Shown: one piece after another, positions 24,703 to 32,348 of the stretch
How positions within the stretch are numbered: position 1 is the stretch's first letter
How the letters are laid out: each line of letters begins with the position of its first letter
Source of the DNA: Myxococcales bacterium
GTDB taxonomy: Bacteria; Myxococcota; Polyangia; Polyangiales; Polyangiaceae
DNA length: 48,562 bases
Direction: 5' to 3'
NCBI GenBank assembly: GCA_003151595.1
Contig: PLXW01000016.1
Location: 1-48,562, forward strand
The notes under the pieces: model-generated
Databases searched by the model: none
Told to the model about the DNA's origin: nothing
The model's input: the letters and a program-made list of their open reading frames with translations, nothing else
Made by a program: the position numbers and the translations under genes

Positions 24703-25929
24703 CTACGAGGAGCGCGGGGGTGACGTCACGCTTTGCGCAGACGTCAAAGGCGCCATGGCGCTGAAGTGCCGCGTGACGGCGGCGACCTTCCCCAGCCGTT
24801 TGCCCGCGCGCCCTACGGCGAGGCTCGACCACGCCGGCGCGCCGATCGATTCGACGAAGTCCTCGAGCGTCCCCACGCGGCGCTTCGTGATCGCGCGCGC
24901 CACTTGCCTCAAGTCCACCTGCGACGCCGGCATGAACGCGCCCGTCTTGCCGAAGAGCGCTGCCGCGTAGTGACCCCAGTGGCAAAGAACGTCCGTGTCG
25001 CGAACGAACGATCGCCAGCGCGCGAGCAACTCGCTCGTGCTCTCGCCAGCCGCCAGTCGCTCTTCGGTGAGCTCCACGTGCATCCCCGTCCGCGGCGCCA
25101 GCGGATGGCTCGGCGCGATCACGCAGTCGAACGCTTCGCCGGTCGCCACGCGAGTCGCCACCCAGTGAACCATCTCGTCGGGATGGAGCGCCGTCTCGCG
25201 CTCGCGTGATCCGTACGGCCAGGCGTTCGCCTCACCGACCACGCACACCAGATCCTGCGCGCGCTCCCGGAAGATCGCCGGCGCCCTCGGCCCTGTCGGT
25301 TTCGGCTTCTTCGCGTGGCGGCTGCGATGGCCGTCGCGCGTCTTCTCGCACGCGATCTGCGAATCGATCATCGCGCGGAACGGCGTGAGCAACGCCTCGA
25401 AGCGCGCCGCGTCCCCTTCGAGCGCGCCCAGCACGTGGACCAGCGCTTCGAGCGTCGACACGTACGTCGCCTTCGGCTCCTTCCGGATCCGGTACTCGCT
25501 CGGCACCGGCGGCGTGAACGTGTACCGCGGCAGCTCGCGCAGGCGCGCGTTGTCGCGCACCACGGTCTTCGCTTGCGACCACGTTCCATCGATCACGATC
25601 AGCGTGACCGGTCCTGCCGGCGGCGATGCGACGACGTCGATCGCTCCGTTTCCCGGATACAGGAGCACCGCCGGGCGATCGGGGTCGGCGCACGCGCGTG
25701 CGAGCGCCTTCGAGTCGTCCCAGCGGACCCCCACGTGAAGCTCGGCGTTCGGAAGACACAGGCTCGCCATGCGCGCGGTGCCGATCGCGACGTCGCGCTC
25801 GCGTGGGTGCTGCAAGAGCACCACGCGGGTCGACGTCTCGATCGACGTGAGATGCGCGCAATAGCAGACGCTTGCTGGTCTCCAGCAGCGCCTGCAAACG
25901 AGCCGTGGCTCCCGTTCGAGGTCACTCAC
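24703..25929 (-). CDS. DTW-domain tRNA-uridine aminocarboxypropyltransferase-like protein with extra C-terminal domain
   Basis: A 408-residue protein. The first ~190 residues match the DTW family (E. coli TapT/YfiP), which transfers the 3-amino-3-carboxypropyl group of SAM to a uridine in tRNA. They show the Cys cluster CRRCWRPASVCYC, VLLQHPRERDVAIGTARMA, LLYPGNGAIDV, the name-giving IVIDGTWSQAKTVVRDN (DxTW) and YRIRKEPKATYVSTLEAL. A Lys/Arg-rich linker (RSRHAKKPKP) leads to a second domain of about 190 residues that YfiP lacks. It has DLVCVVGEANAWPYG, VLCHWGHYAAALFGKTGAF and VDLRQVARAITKRRVGTLED, an order vaguely like Exo I-II-III of RNase-H-fold exonucleases. Start GTG 25929 (cac on the plus strand). 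The C-terminal function is an inference. Confidence 0.85.
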   Translation of the reverse strand: MSDLEREPRLVCRRCWRPASVCYCAHLTSIETSTRVVLLQHPRERDVAIGTARMASLCLPNAELHVGVRWDDSKALARACADPDRPAVLLYPGNGAIDVVASPPAGPVTLIVIDGTWSQAKTVVRDNARLRELPRYTFTPPVPSEYRIRKEPKATYVSTLEALVHVLGALEGDAARFEALLTPFRAMIDSQIACEKTRDGHRSRHAKKPKPTGPRAPAIFRERAQDLVCVVGEANAWPYGSRERETALHPDEMVHWVATRVATGEAFDCVIAPSHPLAPRTGMHVELTEERLAAGESTSELLARWRSFVRDTDVLCHWGHYAAALFGKTGAFMPASQVDLRQVARAITKRRVGTLEDFVESIGAPAWSSLAVGRAGKRLGKVAAVTRHFSAMAPLTSAQSVTSPPRSS

Positions 25930-25962
25930 GCGCGACTTCGAAGCCTCAGCGAGTCAGTGATC

Positions 25963-26304
25963 TCAGTAACGATCGCGACCGCCGCCACCGCCACGACCAC
26001 CGCCGCCCCCGCCACGGCCGCCACCGCCGCCGCCGCCGCCACCGCCACCGCGGTTCGGGCGCTCTTCGGCCTCGTTCACCTTGAGCGCGCGGCCGTCGAC
26101 CATCGCGCCGTTCATATCGGCGATGGCTTTGGCCGCGGCGTCCGCGGAGCCCATCGTCACGAAGCCGAAGCCGCGCGACTGACCGGTCTCGCGATCGGAC
26201 ATGACGTGCACGTCGGTCACCTCGCCGAACTTCGCGAATTCAGCGCGAAGCGAGTCGTTCGTGGTCTGGTAGGAGAGATTGCCAACGTAGAGACGATTGC
26301 CCAT
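25963..26304 (-). CDS. Glycine-rich RRM RNA-binding protein
   Basis: A 113-residue protein with a single RNA-recognition motif and a Gly/Arg tail. RNP2 is seen as RLYVGNLSYQTT at residues 4-15 and RNP1 as SRGFGFVTMG (about 43-52), both with the aromatic residues that stack on RNA bases. MNGAMVDGRALKVNEAEERP closes the fold. The last ~30 residues are almost only Gly with a few Arg, ending RDRY. This resembles the cold-induced Rbp proteins of cyanobacteria and the short RRM proteins of myxobacteria. A role as RNA chaperone is plausible but not shown. ATG 26304. The ~460 bases upstream contain no gene but a tandem repeat. Confidence 0.93.
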   Translation of the reverse strand: MGNRLYVGNLSYQTTNDSLRAEFAKFGEVTDVHVMSDRETGQSRGFGFVTMGSADAAAKAIADMNGAMVDGRALKVNEAEERPNRGGGGGGGGGGGRGGGGGGRGGGGGRDRY

Positions 26305-26771
26305 GGGTGTTCTCGATTCGTGACGCGGCTCGGAGTGAGAGAGATGAAACGGGTCCTCTCCGAAGAGCCGCTGGAACGGAGAGGAAGGCGCCGAGACTAG
26401 CGCAAGGAATTGCGGTCGTCACGGGGGCGGTTTCGACCAGAATCGATCGCGATGGGCGCTTGTGCGACACGGACGAGCCCCCAGGGCACCGGCATCGACT
26501 CCGAGCCGACCGCAGTAGGGTCGGGGGCGACGGGCATCGATTCCGAGGCGATGGCCGTTGGGTCGGAGCGCAAGGTCATCGGCTCGGCCTCTAGGGCTGT
26601 CGGGTGGGACCGTAGAGTCATCGACTCGGACCCTACAGCCGTCGAGTCGGAGCGTAGGGCCATCGACTCGGGCCTTAGGGCTGTCGGGTCGGAGCGCAGG
26701 GTCATCGACTCGGGACGCACGACGATGCGCAAGTGGCCGAAACCCGTCCCACTCGCGCCCGTCGCATTGCG
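26305..26771. other. Gene-free stretch holding a tandem repeat
   Basis: No credible gene lies between the RRM gene start and the SDR-START gene end. The first ~100 bases (26305-26400) are the leader of the RRM gene. 26491-26716 is a 42-bp tandem repeat. Open frames here on both strands (such as 26410-26880 plus and 26397-26732 minus) only reflect the repeat being a multiple of three. Confidence 0.7.
26491..26716. repeat. 42-bp tandem repeat, five units plus a partial sixth, each of two 21-bp halves
   Basis: Units start at 26491, 26533, 26575, 26617, 26659 and 26701, always exactly 42 apart. A unit reads g(t/c)catcgactcggaccctac followed by agccgtcgagtcggagcgtagg. The two 21-base halves (gtcatcgactcggaccctaca and gccgtcgagtcggagcgtagg form) are related, so the basic period is 21. 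Copies differ at several positions. Non-coding in my reading. Confidence 0.9.
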
Positions 26772-28376
26772 TCACGGACTCACCACCAGCCCCTTTTCCT
26801 CGAAGGCCTTGGCCAGCGCGGGGTGGACGGCGATGCCGGGCTTGGCCACCTGCGCGCGGAGGCTGCGGATGGTGTTGTAGCCCCAGCTCTTCTGAAACAG
26901 GTTCACGATCCAGCCGGCGACGCTCCCCTTCGGGTCGCAGTGAATCTCGGCGACGACGTGCGTGGTCTTGCCGTCGGGACTGGCCGTGAAGGTCCACGAG
27001 CTCTCTTCGATCTGTCCGCGCACGTAGGTGGTCTTCGGGGCCGCGGGGTCATCGACCGAGTGCATGCGGACGACGAGCGTGCGTGCGGCGGGATCGACCG
27101 AGAGCGTGACGTCGGTGACGAACTCGCGATCGGACATCGTGATCGGCGTCGCCACGTGCGAGTAGGTCACGTACTCGGTGAGGCTCACGCGACGGAGAAT
27201 GTGCGCCTCGGCCACGCTGTCGATCCACTCGTGGTCGCGCGCGATGTCGACGAGCACGCTGCCGACGAGGAGCATCGGCGCGCTGACGTCGCCTTCACCG
27301 CGAAACGCCACGAACGGGCTGCCGGGGACTTCTTTCTTCGAGACGAGGATGCCGTCTTCCGTTCGAATTTTCTCCCATCCTCCCTTCGCGTTCGCGTTCG
27401 CGTTCGCGTTCGCGTTCGCGTTCGCGTTCGCGTTCGCGTTCGCGTTCGCGTTCGCGTTCGCGTCGGCGTTCGCGTTCGTGGCCATGGCTAGCACGAAGAT
27501 CGCGACCAGCGCCGGCAGCGCGCGCGCGAAACGCCGGCGCGTGAGCCCCATGATCTGCCCCATGATGAAGTCGGCCCAGCGCGTCGGGATCGACCGCAAG
27601 AACCCCACCATGATCTGCGCGCGAAGCGGCGCGACGTAACGCGCGCTCGGCCATCGCGACGTCGCCGCGGCCTCGATGGCGCGCGCCACGCACAGCGGGC
27701 CGACCGCCGTGCTGTCGCTCATCTTGCGCATGTCTTCCGCGCGCTCGAACACCGGCGCGTACGGCGAGTCGGCGCGGCTGTACTTCTGGATGCCGTCCAT
27801 CGATCGATCCGTGAAGTTCGTGGCGATGACGCCCGGCTCGATGAGCGACACGTGCACGCCGAACGGCGCGAGCTCCACGCGCAGCGCATCGGACAGCGAC
27901 TCGACGGCGTACTTGGTGGAGTTGTAGACGCCGAAGAGCGGCAGCGTGTACCGCCCGCCAAGGCTGCTCACGTTCACGACGCGCCCCGCACCTCGCGCGC
28001 GCATCTGCGGGAGGAACGCGCGCGTCATCGCCATCAGTCCGAAGACGTTCGTCTCGTACTGCGCGCGCATGTCCTCGTCGGTGATCATCTCGGTCGGCCC
28101 GAGCATCCCGTAGCCGGCGTTGTTCACCAGCACGTCGAGCCCGGCGCCGTTCGTCATCGCGTCGACCGCGCTCTTCGCGTTCGCGATCGACGCGCTGTCG
28201 GTCACGTCGAGCCGCATCGTCTCCACCTGGCCGCGCGACTCCGCCTTCAGCACGGCGAGCGCTTTCTCGTTTCGCCCCGTCGCGATCACCCGATGCCCGC
28301 GCTTCGCGAGGTAGAGCGCTGTGAATCGACCAATCCCCGACGTGGCGCCCGTGATCAGAATCGTCTGCGGTTTCAT
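26772..28376 (-). CDS. Short-chain dehydrogenase fused in frame to a membrane-anchored START domain
   Basis: One uninterrupted frame of 534 residues. Residues 1-~270 are a classical SDR: ILITGATSGIGRFTALYLAK (TGxxxGIG), DVLVNNAGYGM (NNAG), NVSSLGGRYTLPLFGVYNST with KYAVESL (Ser-Tyr-Lys), EPGVIATNF. There follows MGLTRRRFARALPALVAIFV (ATG at 27551), a perfect signal-peptide or anchor pattern, then an (Ala-Asn)n stretch and a START lipid-binding domain (SPFVAFRGEGDVSAP, EWIDSVAEAHILRRVSLTEY, ITMSDREFVTDV). An SDR normally stops near residue 275-290, so two genes seem to have merged. Alternatively, the START protein is also made separately from ATG 27551. GGAG 8 bases before ATG 28376 fixes the start. 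The gene follows tetR and carries an operator copy upstream. Confidence 0.85.
   Translation of the reverse strand: MKPQTILITGATSGIGRFTALYLAKRGHRVIATGRNEKALAVLKAESRGQVETMRLDVTDSASIANAKSAVDAMTNGAGLDVLVNNAGYGMLGPTEMITDEDMRAQYETNVFGLMAMTRAFLPQMRARGAGRVVNVSSLGGRYTLPLFGVYNSTKYAVESLSDALRVELAPFGVHVSLIEPGVIATNFTDRSMDGIQKYSRADSPYAPVFERAEDMRKMSDSTAVGPLCVARAIEAAATSRWPSARYVAPLRAQIMVGFLRSIPTRWADFIMGQIMGLTRRRFARALPALVAIFVLAMATNANADANANANANANANANANANANANANAKGGWEKIRTEDGILVSKKEVPGSPFVAFRGEGDVSAPMLLVGSVLVDIARDHEWIDSVAEAHILRRVSLTEYVTYSHVATPITMSDREFVTDVTLSVDPAARTLVVRMHSVDDPAAPKTTYVRGQIEESSWTFTASPDGKTTHVVAEIHCDPKGSVAGWIVNLFQKSWGYNTIRSLRAQVAKPGIAVHPALAKAFEEKGLVVSP
27385..27480. repeat. Hexanucleotide microsatellite TTCGCG, 16 units (13 perfect)
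   Basis: 27385-27462 is 13 perfect copies of TTCGCG (GCGAAC register on the coding strand), followed by three imperfect copies (tcggcg, ttcgcg, ttcgtg) to 27480. It encodes the Ala-Asn linker between the membrane anchor and the START domain. Slippage by whole units would change linker length, not frame. Confidence 0.97.
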
Positions 28377-28396
28377 CGTTACTTCTCCCAGTTCGG

Positions 28397-28410
28397 TTGA
28401 ACGTTCATTC
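28397..28410 (-). promoter_or_regulatory. Candidate TetR operator in front of the SDR-START gene
   Basis: Minus strand GAATGAACGTTCAA, containing the perfect palindrome TGAACGTTCA (28398-28407), 20 bases upstream of ATG 28376. It matches the element before the tetR start in 13 of 14 bases. Confidence 0.65.
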
Positions 28411-28448
28411 AATAAGCGGACAAAGAAATGCCCGAGCGCGAGCCCCTC

Positions 28449-29024
28449 TCACGCCCGAACGGCCTCCCAGCAACACTGCTCGGCTTCCATGAAGAGCTCT
28501 TTGGTCAGGACGAACCGCCCTTCGAGCCCTGCCCGAAACACTCCGATGAACGCGCCGTTCACCAGCTCCATGAGGAGGGCCGGCGGCAGCGATTTCAGCG
28601 TCTGCGCCGCTTGCGCGCGCTTGACCATTTCGATGCCGAACTCGACGATGTGGTTCTCGATCCCCTTCGCTTCGGCGTCCAAATACGACCCGTGATGGTG
28701 GAGCTCGAGGAACGCGAACTCCTTCGGGTGGGCCAGGGCGAAGTCGGCCATGCGCTCCCATACGGCCCGGAACTGCTCGCGGCCGGGGCGATCGAATGGG
28801 AAATCGGGGAGGACCCGGGCGCTGATGGCCCCCTTCCACTTCTTGAAGAGGGCGTTCACGAGCGCCTCTTTGCTCGCGAAATAGTGGTAAATCGTGCCCG
28901 CCGCGACGCCCGCGCGCTCTGCGACCGAGGGCACCGACGTCCCGTGGAACCCGCGCTCGACGAACAGCTCGAGAGCCGCGTCGAGGATGGCGTCCCCCTT
29001 GTCGTCGTAGGTTCCGGCTCGCAT
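28449..29024 (-). CDS. TetR-family transcriptional repressor
   Basis: A 191-residue regulator with an N-terminal helix-turn-helix: KGDAILDAALELFVERGFHG, TSVPSVAERAGVAAGTIYHY, FASKEALVNALF. This is an almost ideal TetR signature. The all-helical ligand-binding part (RAVWERMADFALAHPKEFAF, LELHHHGSYLD) resembles that of AcrR/FadR-like TetR proteins that respond to hydrophobic compounds. The inducer is unknown. The gene is transcribed toward the SDR-START gene 72 bases downstream. Matching operator-like palindromes lie before both genes, so it probably represses itself and the SDR-START gene. ATG 29024. Confidence 0.94.
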   Translation of the reverse strand: MRAGTYDDKGDAILDAALELFVERGFHGTSVPSVAERAGVAAGTIYHYFASKEALVNALFKKWKGAISARVLPDFPFDRPGREQFRAVWERMADFALAHPKEFAFLELHHHGSYLDAEAKGIENHIVEFGIEMVKRAQAAQTLKSLPPALLMELVNGAFIGVFRAGLEGRFVLTKELFMEAEQCCWEAVRA

Positions 29025-29029
29025 CGTGA

Positions 29030-29043
29030 TTGAATGTTCATTC
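29030..29043 (-). promoter_or_regulatory. Candidate TetR operator in front of tetR
   Basis: Minus strand GAATGAACATTCAA, containing the inverted repeat GAATG-AA-CATTC, 5 bases upstream of the tetR ATG (29024). It is near-identical to the element at 28397-28410. This fits autorepression. Confidence 0.65.
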
Positions 29044-29137
29044 GGCTTGGGCGGAAGTCAAGGAAGACTCGGCCCGGGTCGCTCGTCTGTCTCTCATTCG
29101 CCTCTGATTCGCGCTCACGCCTATTCTGGGCTCGACG

Positions 29138-30142
29138 ATGAACCGCGCACGTTGGCTTCTCGTGGGTGCCGCTCTCCTTGCGACCTCGGCTGCACACGCG
29201 CAGTCGGGGAGCGACATTTCCACCGCGCAGGCGCTCTTCGAAGAGGGGAAGCACTTGATGCAGGGGAAGCGCTTCGACGAAGCGTGCCCGAAGCTCGTCG
29301 AGAGCCAGCGCCTCGATCCGGGCGGCGGAACGCTCTTCGCGATCGCGCTCTGCCACGAAGGGCAAGGGAAGCTGGCAACAGCGTGGGGCGACTTCAACCT
29401 CGCGGAGAGCATCGCGCGCAAAGACCATCGAACCGATCGCGAGATGGCTGCGCACGATCACGTGACGGCGCTCGACGCGCGGCTCACGAAGGCGCGCATC
29501 GTGGTCACGGCGCCGCCCGCGGGGTTCGAGCTGACGCGCGATGGGAAGGCGGTGAGCGCGGCGGAGTTTGGGACGGCGTTGCCGATCGATGCGGGAGACC
29601 ACACGTTCGAAGCGCACGCGCCCGGGAAGAAGACGTGGCACGCGACGATCGCGCTCGCGGGCGAAGGGAAGTCGATCGACGTCGTGATTCCCGCGCTCGA
29701 CGACGAAGCGAAGATCGCCCCTGTCGTGGCCCCGATCCCGACCTCGACCTCGACCCCGACCGCGACTTCGACCCCGACCCCGACTCCGACCTCCGACGGC
29801 TCCTCGATGCGCACCATCGGCTTCGTCACCGGCGGCGTCTCCCTCGCCTTCGTCGGCGTCGGCCTCGGCTTCGGCGCGAGTGCGCTCTCGAAGTGGCATG
29901 ACGCCGACACGGGCTGCAACGGCACCTCGTGCACGAACCCGAACGCCGCGACGCAGAGCGCGAGCGCCGGTCACGCGGCCGACGTGTCCACGGTGCTCGT
30001 CACTGTCGGCGCCGTGGGGCTCGCCGCGTCGGTCGCGCTCATTCTCTTCGCGCCGTCGAGCGCGTCGTCGTCGTCCACCGGGCTGCGCGTGTCGCCGATG
30101 ATCGGTCGCGCGAACGGCATCGCGATCGGAGGTGACCTGTGA
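29138..30142 (+). CDS. Exported TPR-like protein with membrane-spanning C-terminus
   Basis: A 334-residue myxobacterial-style protein. A Sec signal peptide (WLLVGAALLATSAAHA, cut after Ala21) is followed by TPR-like helices (SDISTAQALFEEGKHLMQGK, RFDEACPKLVESQRLDPGGG, TLFAIALCHEGQGKLATAWG). Next come a PEGA-like beta domain (ARIVVTAPPAGFELTRDGKA), a Thr-Pro linker encoded by imperfect hexamer repeats at about 29740-29790, and two hydrophobic helices near the C-terminus (TIGFVTGGVSLAFVGVGLGF and VSTVLVTVGAVGLAASVALI). Such proteins are typical neighbours of Ser/Thr kinase genes in Polyangiales. Their function is unknown. The stop overlaps the GTG start of the next gene (GTGA), so the three genes up to the kinase are probably co-expressed. 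Confidence 0.88.
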   Translation: MNRARWLLVGAALLATSAAHAQSGSDISTAQALFEEGKHLMQGKRFDEACPKLVESQRLDPGGGTLFAIALCHEGQGKLATAWGDFNLAESIARKDHRTDREMAAHDHVTALDARLTKARIVVTAPPAGFELTRDGKAVSAAEFGTALPIDAGDHTFEAHAPGKKTWHATIALAGEGKSIDVVIPALDDEAKIAPVVAPIPTSTSTPTATSTPTPTPTSDGSSMRTIGFVTGGVSLAFVGVGLGFGASALSKWHDADTGCNGTSCTNPNAATQSASAGHAADVSTVLVTVGAVGLAASVALILFAPSSASSSSTGLRVSPMIGRANGIAIGGDL

Positions 30143-30729
30143 AGCGCGCGCGACTCGTCGCCTTCGCCGCGATCGCGCTGTGCGGATGCCGCGCGGTGCT
30201 CGGGATCGAGGGGCTCACCGTCGATGAAGATGCGAGCGTGCCGAACCAGGACGCCGCGGTGAGCGACGCCGCGACCGATACGACGATCAATCTCACGGGC
30301 GATGCAGGGGGCGACGCCGCCAAAGACGGATCGATCGATTCGCCGATCGACGCGCCCCCCGACCACGCACCGCCGCCCGACGGACCAGGACTGGGACCGA
30401 GCGACGCCGGCTGCGCCGACTCGGGGCAGTGCCCGATGTGCTGCCGAAACGCGCTGACCGCCGCAGTCGCGCGGCTGGAGGTGTACGCGATCGACGCCGG
30501 ATGCCTCTGCAACCCGAACAACGGGACCGCCACCTGCCTCGATGCCGGCGACTGCCGCACGACCGTGTGCGCCGAGAACTTCGGGCAATCGAACTCGGAC
30601 TGTTTCAACTGCGTCGACCCGGTCATCGGACCGAACAACCTCTGCTCCGGTGACGTCCCCAAGAACGAGTGCTCGGGCGACCCGGAGTGCGTCCCCTACC
30701 TCCAGTGCCTCGGATCATGTCCGCACTAG
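30139..30729 (+). CDS. Cys-rich lipoprotein with Asp-rich linker
   Basis: A protein of 196 residues with a short lipoprotein signal (ARLVAFAAIALCGC, lipid-attachment Cys17). A disordered Asp/Ala/Pro-rich linker follows (residues ~28-85). The C-terminal ~110 residues carry about 18 Cys (QCPMCCRNALTAAVARLEV, CLCNPNNGTATCLDAGDCRT, CSGDPECVPYLQCLGSCPH) and must be held by disulfides. This design is typical for surface lipoproteins of Polyangiales. No enzyme motif is visible. GTG 30139 overlaps the previous stop. The kinase gene begins 13 bases downstream, so a shared operon is likely and the protein may act outside the cell in the kinase pathway (inference). Confidence 0.8.
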   Translation: MKRARLVAFAAIALCGCRAVLGIEGLTVDEDASVPNQDAAVSDAATDTTINLTGDAGGDAAKDGSIDSPIDAPPDHAPPPDGPGLGPSDAGCADSGQCPMCCRNALTAAVARLEVYAIDAGCLCNPNNGTATCLDAGDCRTTVCAENFGQSNSDCFNCVDPVIGPNNLCSGDVPKNECSGDPECVPYLQCLGSCPH

Positions 30730-30742
30730 TCGGCTCGCCCTC

Positions 30743-32341
30743 ATGAGTCGCAACGAGCAAAGCGCCTTCGTCGACGCGCTCATCGGCGAACGGATCGCCG
30801 GCCGCTACATCGTCGAGCGCGTGCTCCGCTCCGGCGGCATGGGCGTCGTCGCGCTCGCGCGGTACCCGGAGCTCGAGCAAGAAGTCGCGATCAAGTTCAT
30901 GAAGCCGGAGTACGCGGCGCACACCGTCTTGTGCGCACGCTTCCTCCGCGAAGCGCGCCTCGCCGCGCGCGTGAAGAGCCCGCACTTCGTGCGCGTGTTC
31001 GACTTCGGTCGCGTCGAGCCGGGCGTGCCGTACCTCGTGATGGAGATGCTCTCGGGGCGCGATCTCGCCGACGAGCTCGAGAAGAACGGCGCGATGTCGA
31101 TCCCGATCGCCGTCGACTACGTGCTGCAGGCGTGCGTCGCGCTCGCCGAGGTGCACGGGCTCGGGATCGTGCATCGCGATCTCAAGCCGTCGAACCTGTT
31201 CCTGGCCGAAGCCGGCGGCACGCGCATGTTGAAGGTGCTCGACTTCGGCGTCTCGAAAGAGAACGTCGGCGAGCAGCTCACGTCGACCGGCTCGCCGGTC
31301 GGGACGCCGCATTACATGTCGCCCGAGCAGGTGCGCGAGTCGAAGACCGTCGATGTGCGGAGCGACATCTGGTCGCTCGGCGTCATCCTGTACGAGCTGC
31401 TCACGACGACGATCCCGTTCGGCGGCGAAGGGGAGCCGATCGGCGAAGTGTACGGAATGATCGTGCACACCGAGCCCGTGCCGCCGCGGAAGTATTCGCC
31501 CGAGCTCCCCGCCGAGATCGAGGTGGTGATCATGAAATGCCTGAAGCGCGACCCGAAAGATCGCTACGCGAACGTCGGCGAGCTGGCCGACGCGCTTCGC
31601 CCGTTTGCGACGACGGGATCGCTCTCGCGGATCGAGGCGGTGCATCAGGTGCTCGCGTTCGAGCGGCCGGATCGGATCCTCGGCGGCGACTCGCCGGTGG
31701 AGGTGTCGCTGCCGCCGGTGGAGAAGGCATCGTTCTCGTCGCGCGTGGTCTCGCCGGTGCGCGAAGACAAGCCGACTGCGGCCTCGGGGCCCAACGCGAA
31801 ACGAAGCGGCGGCGGAGGAGCGCCCGTGGAATCCGCGCAGCCCACGCCTCCGTCGGCGCCGACGCGCGCGCTCGGCGCTCGCGCGCGTCCCGACACGGCG
31901 ATGACGTCGACGCGATCGTCCGAGATTCCCGAGCTGCTTCGCGCGCCGACGCCGGTGAAGAAGACGTCGTCGGTGGTGCGCATCGGCGTGGTCGCGTTCG
32001 TCGTGGGGGTGGGGATCGCAGGGGTCGCGTTCTGGCGCGCGATGACTCCGACGCCTCCCGCACAGTCGTCGGTCGCGGTCGCGAGCGCGCTCCCCGTCGT
32101 GCCCATTCCATCGACCACCACGACGTTGCCGCCCGCGGCGTCCGCGCCTGCTCCGATCGCGAGCGCCTCGGCGTCAGCCTCGCCGTCCGCCACGCCGACG
32201 CCAAGTGCGAGCGCGAGCGCTGCGCCCGCGACGCCGCCCGCGCCGAGTCAGCCGGCGAAGCATCGCGCCGCGCCGCCCGCCGCGCCGACCAAGCCTGCCA
32301 CGTCAGCGGCGCCGACCGATCTGCTCGACGATCGCAAATAG
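30743..32341 (+). CDS. Membrane-anchored Ser/Thr protein kinase (PknB-like)
   Basis: A kinase of 532 residues. The N-terminal catalytic domain (about 20-290) shows all Hanks motifs: the glycine loop VLRSGGMGVVALAR, VAIKFM (ATP-anchoring Lys), IVHRDLKPSNLFL (HRD, with Lys and Asn), VLDFGVSK (DFG), TGSPVGTPHYMSPEQ (activation loop and APE-like motif) and DIWSLGVILYELL. A Pro/Ser-rich juxtamembrane linker follows, then one TM helix (VVRIGVVAFVVGVGIAGVAF, near residue 415) and an extracytoplasmic Ala/Pro/Ser-rich tail without a recognisable sensor domain. ATG 30743 begins MSRNEQSAFVDALIGERIAG. Its substrates are unknown. Upstream neighbours encode an exported TPR protein and a lipoprotein. Confidence 0.94.
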   Translation: MSRNEQSAFVDALIGERIAGRYIVERVLRSGGMGVVALARYPELEQEVAIKFMKPEYAAHTVLCARFLREARLAARVKSPHFVRVFDFGRVEPGVPYLVMEMLSGRDLADELEKNGAMSIPIAVDYVLQACVALAEVHGLGIVHRDLKPSNLFLAEAGGTRMLKVLDFGVSKENVGEQLTSTGSPVGTPHYMSPEQVRESKTVDVRSDIWSLGVILYELLTTTIPFGGEGEPIGEVYGMIVHTEPVPPRKYSPELPAEIEVVIMKCLKRDPKDRYANVGELADALRPFATTGSLSRIEAVHQVLAFERPDRILGGDSPVEVSLPPVEKASFSSRVVSPVREDKPTAASGPNAKRSGGGGAPVESAQPTPPSAPTRALGARARPDTAMTSTRSSEIPELLRAPTPVKKTSSVVRIGVVAFVVGVGIAGVAFWRAMTPTPPAQSSVAVASALPVVPIPSTTTTLPPAASAPAPIASASASASPSATPTPSASASAAPATPPAPSQPAKHRAAPPAAPTKPATSAAPTDLLDDRK

Positions 32342-32348
32342 CGAGCGC

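Noticed and set aside
26491..26716. CRISPR-like array
   Set aside because: The units follow each other directly without unique spacers and no cas gene is near. It is a plain tandem repeat.
26397..26880. Open frames on both strands through the 42-bp repeat (14-residue peptide repeats)
   Set aside because: Because 42 is a multiple of 3, all frames without a stop in the unit stay open. No start with a ribosome-binding site and no conserved domain. A repeat protein cannot be fully excluded.
29740..29800. Microsatellite-like accccg/tcgacc stretch in the TPR gene
   Set aside because: It is an irregular Thr-Pro/Ser linker with degenerate repeats, common in such proteins. Noted within the gene entry only.
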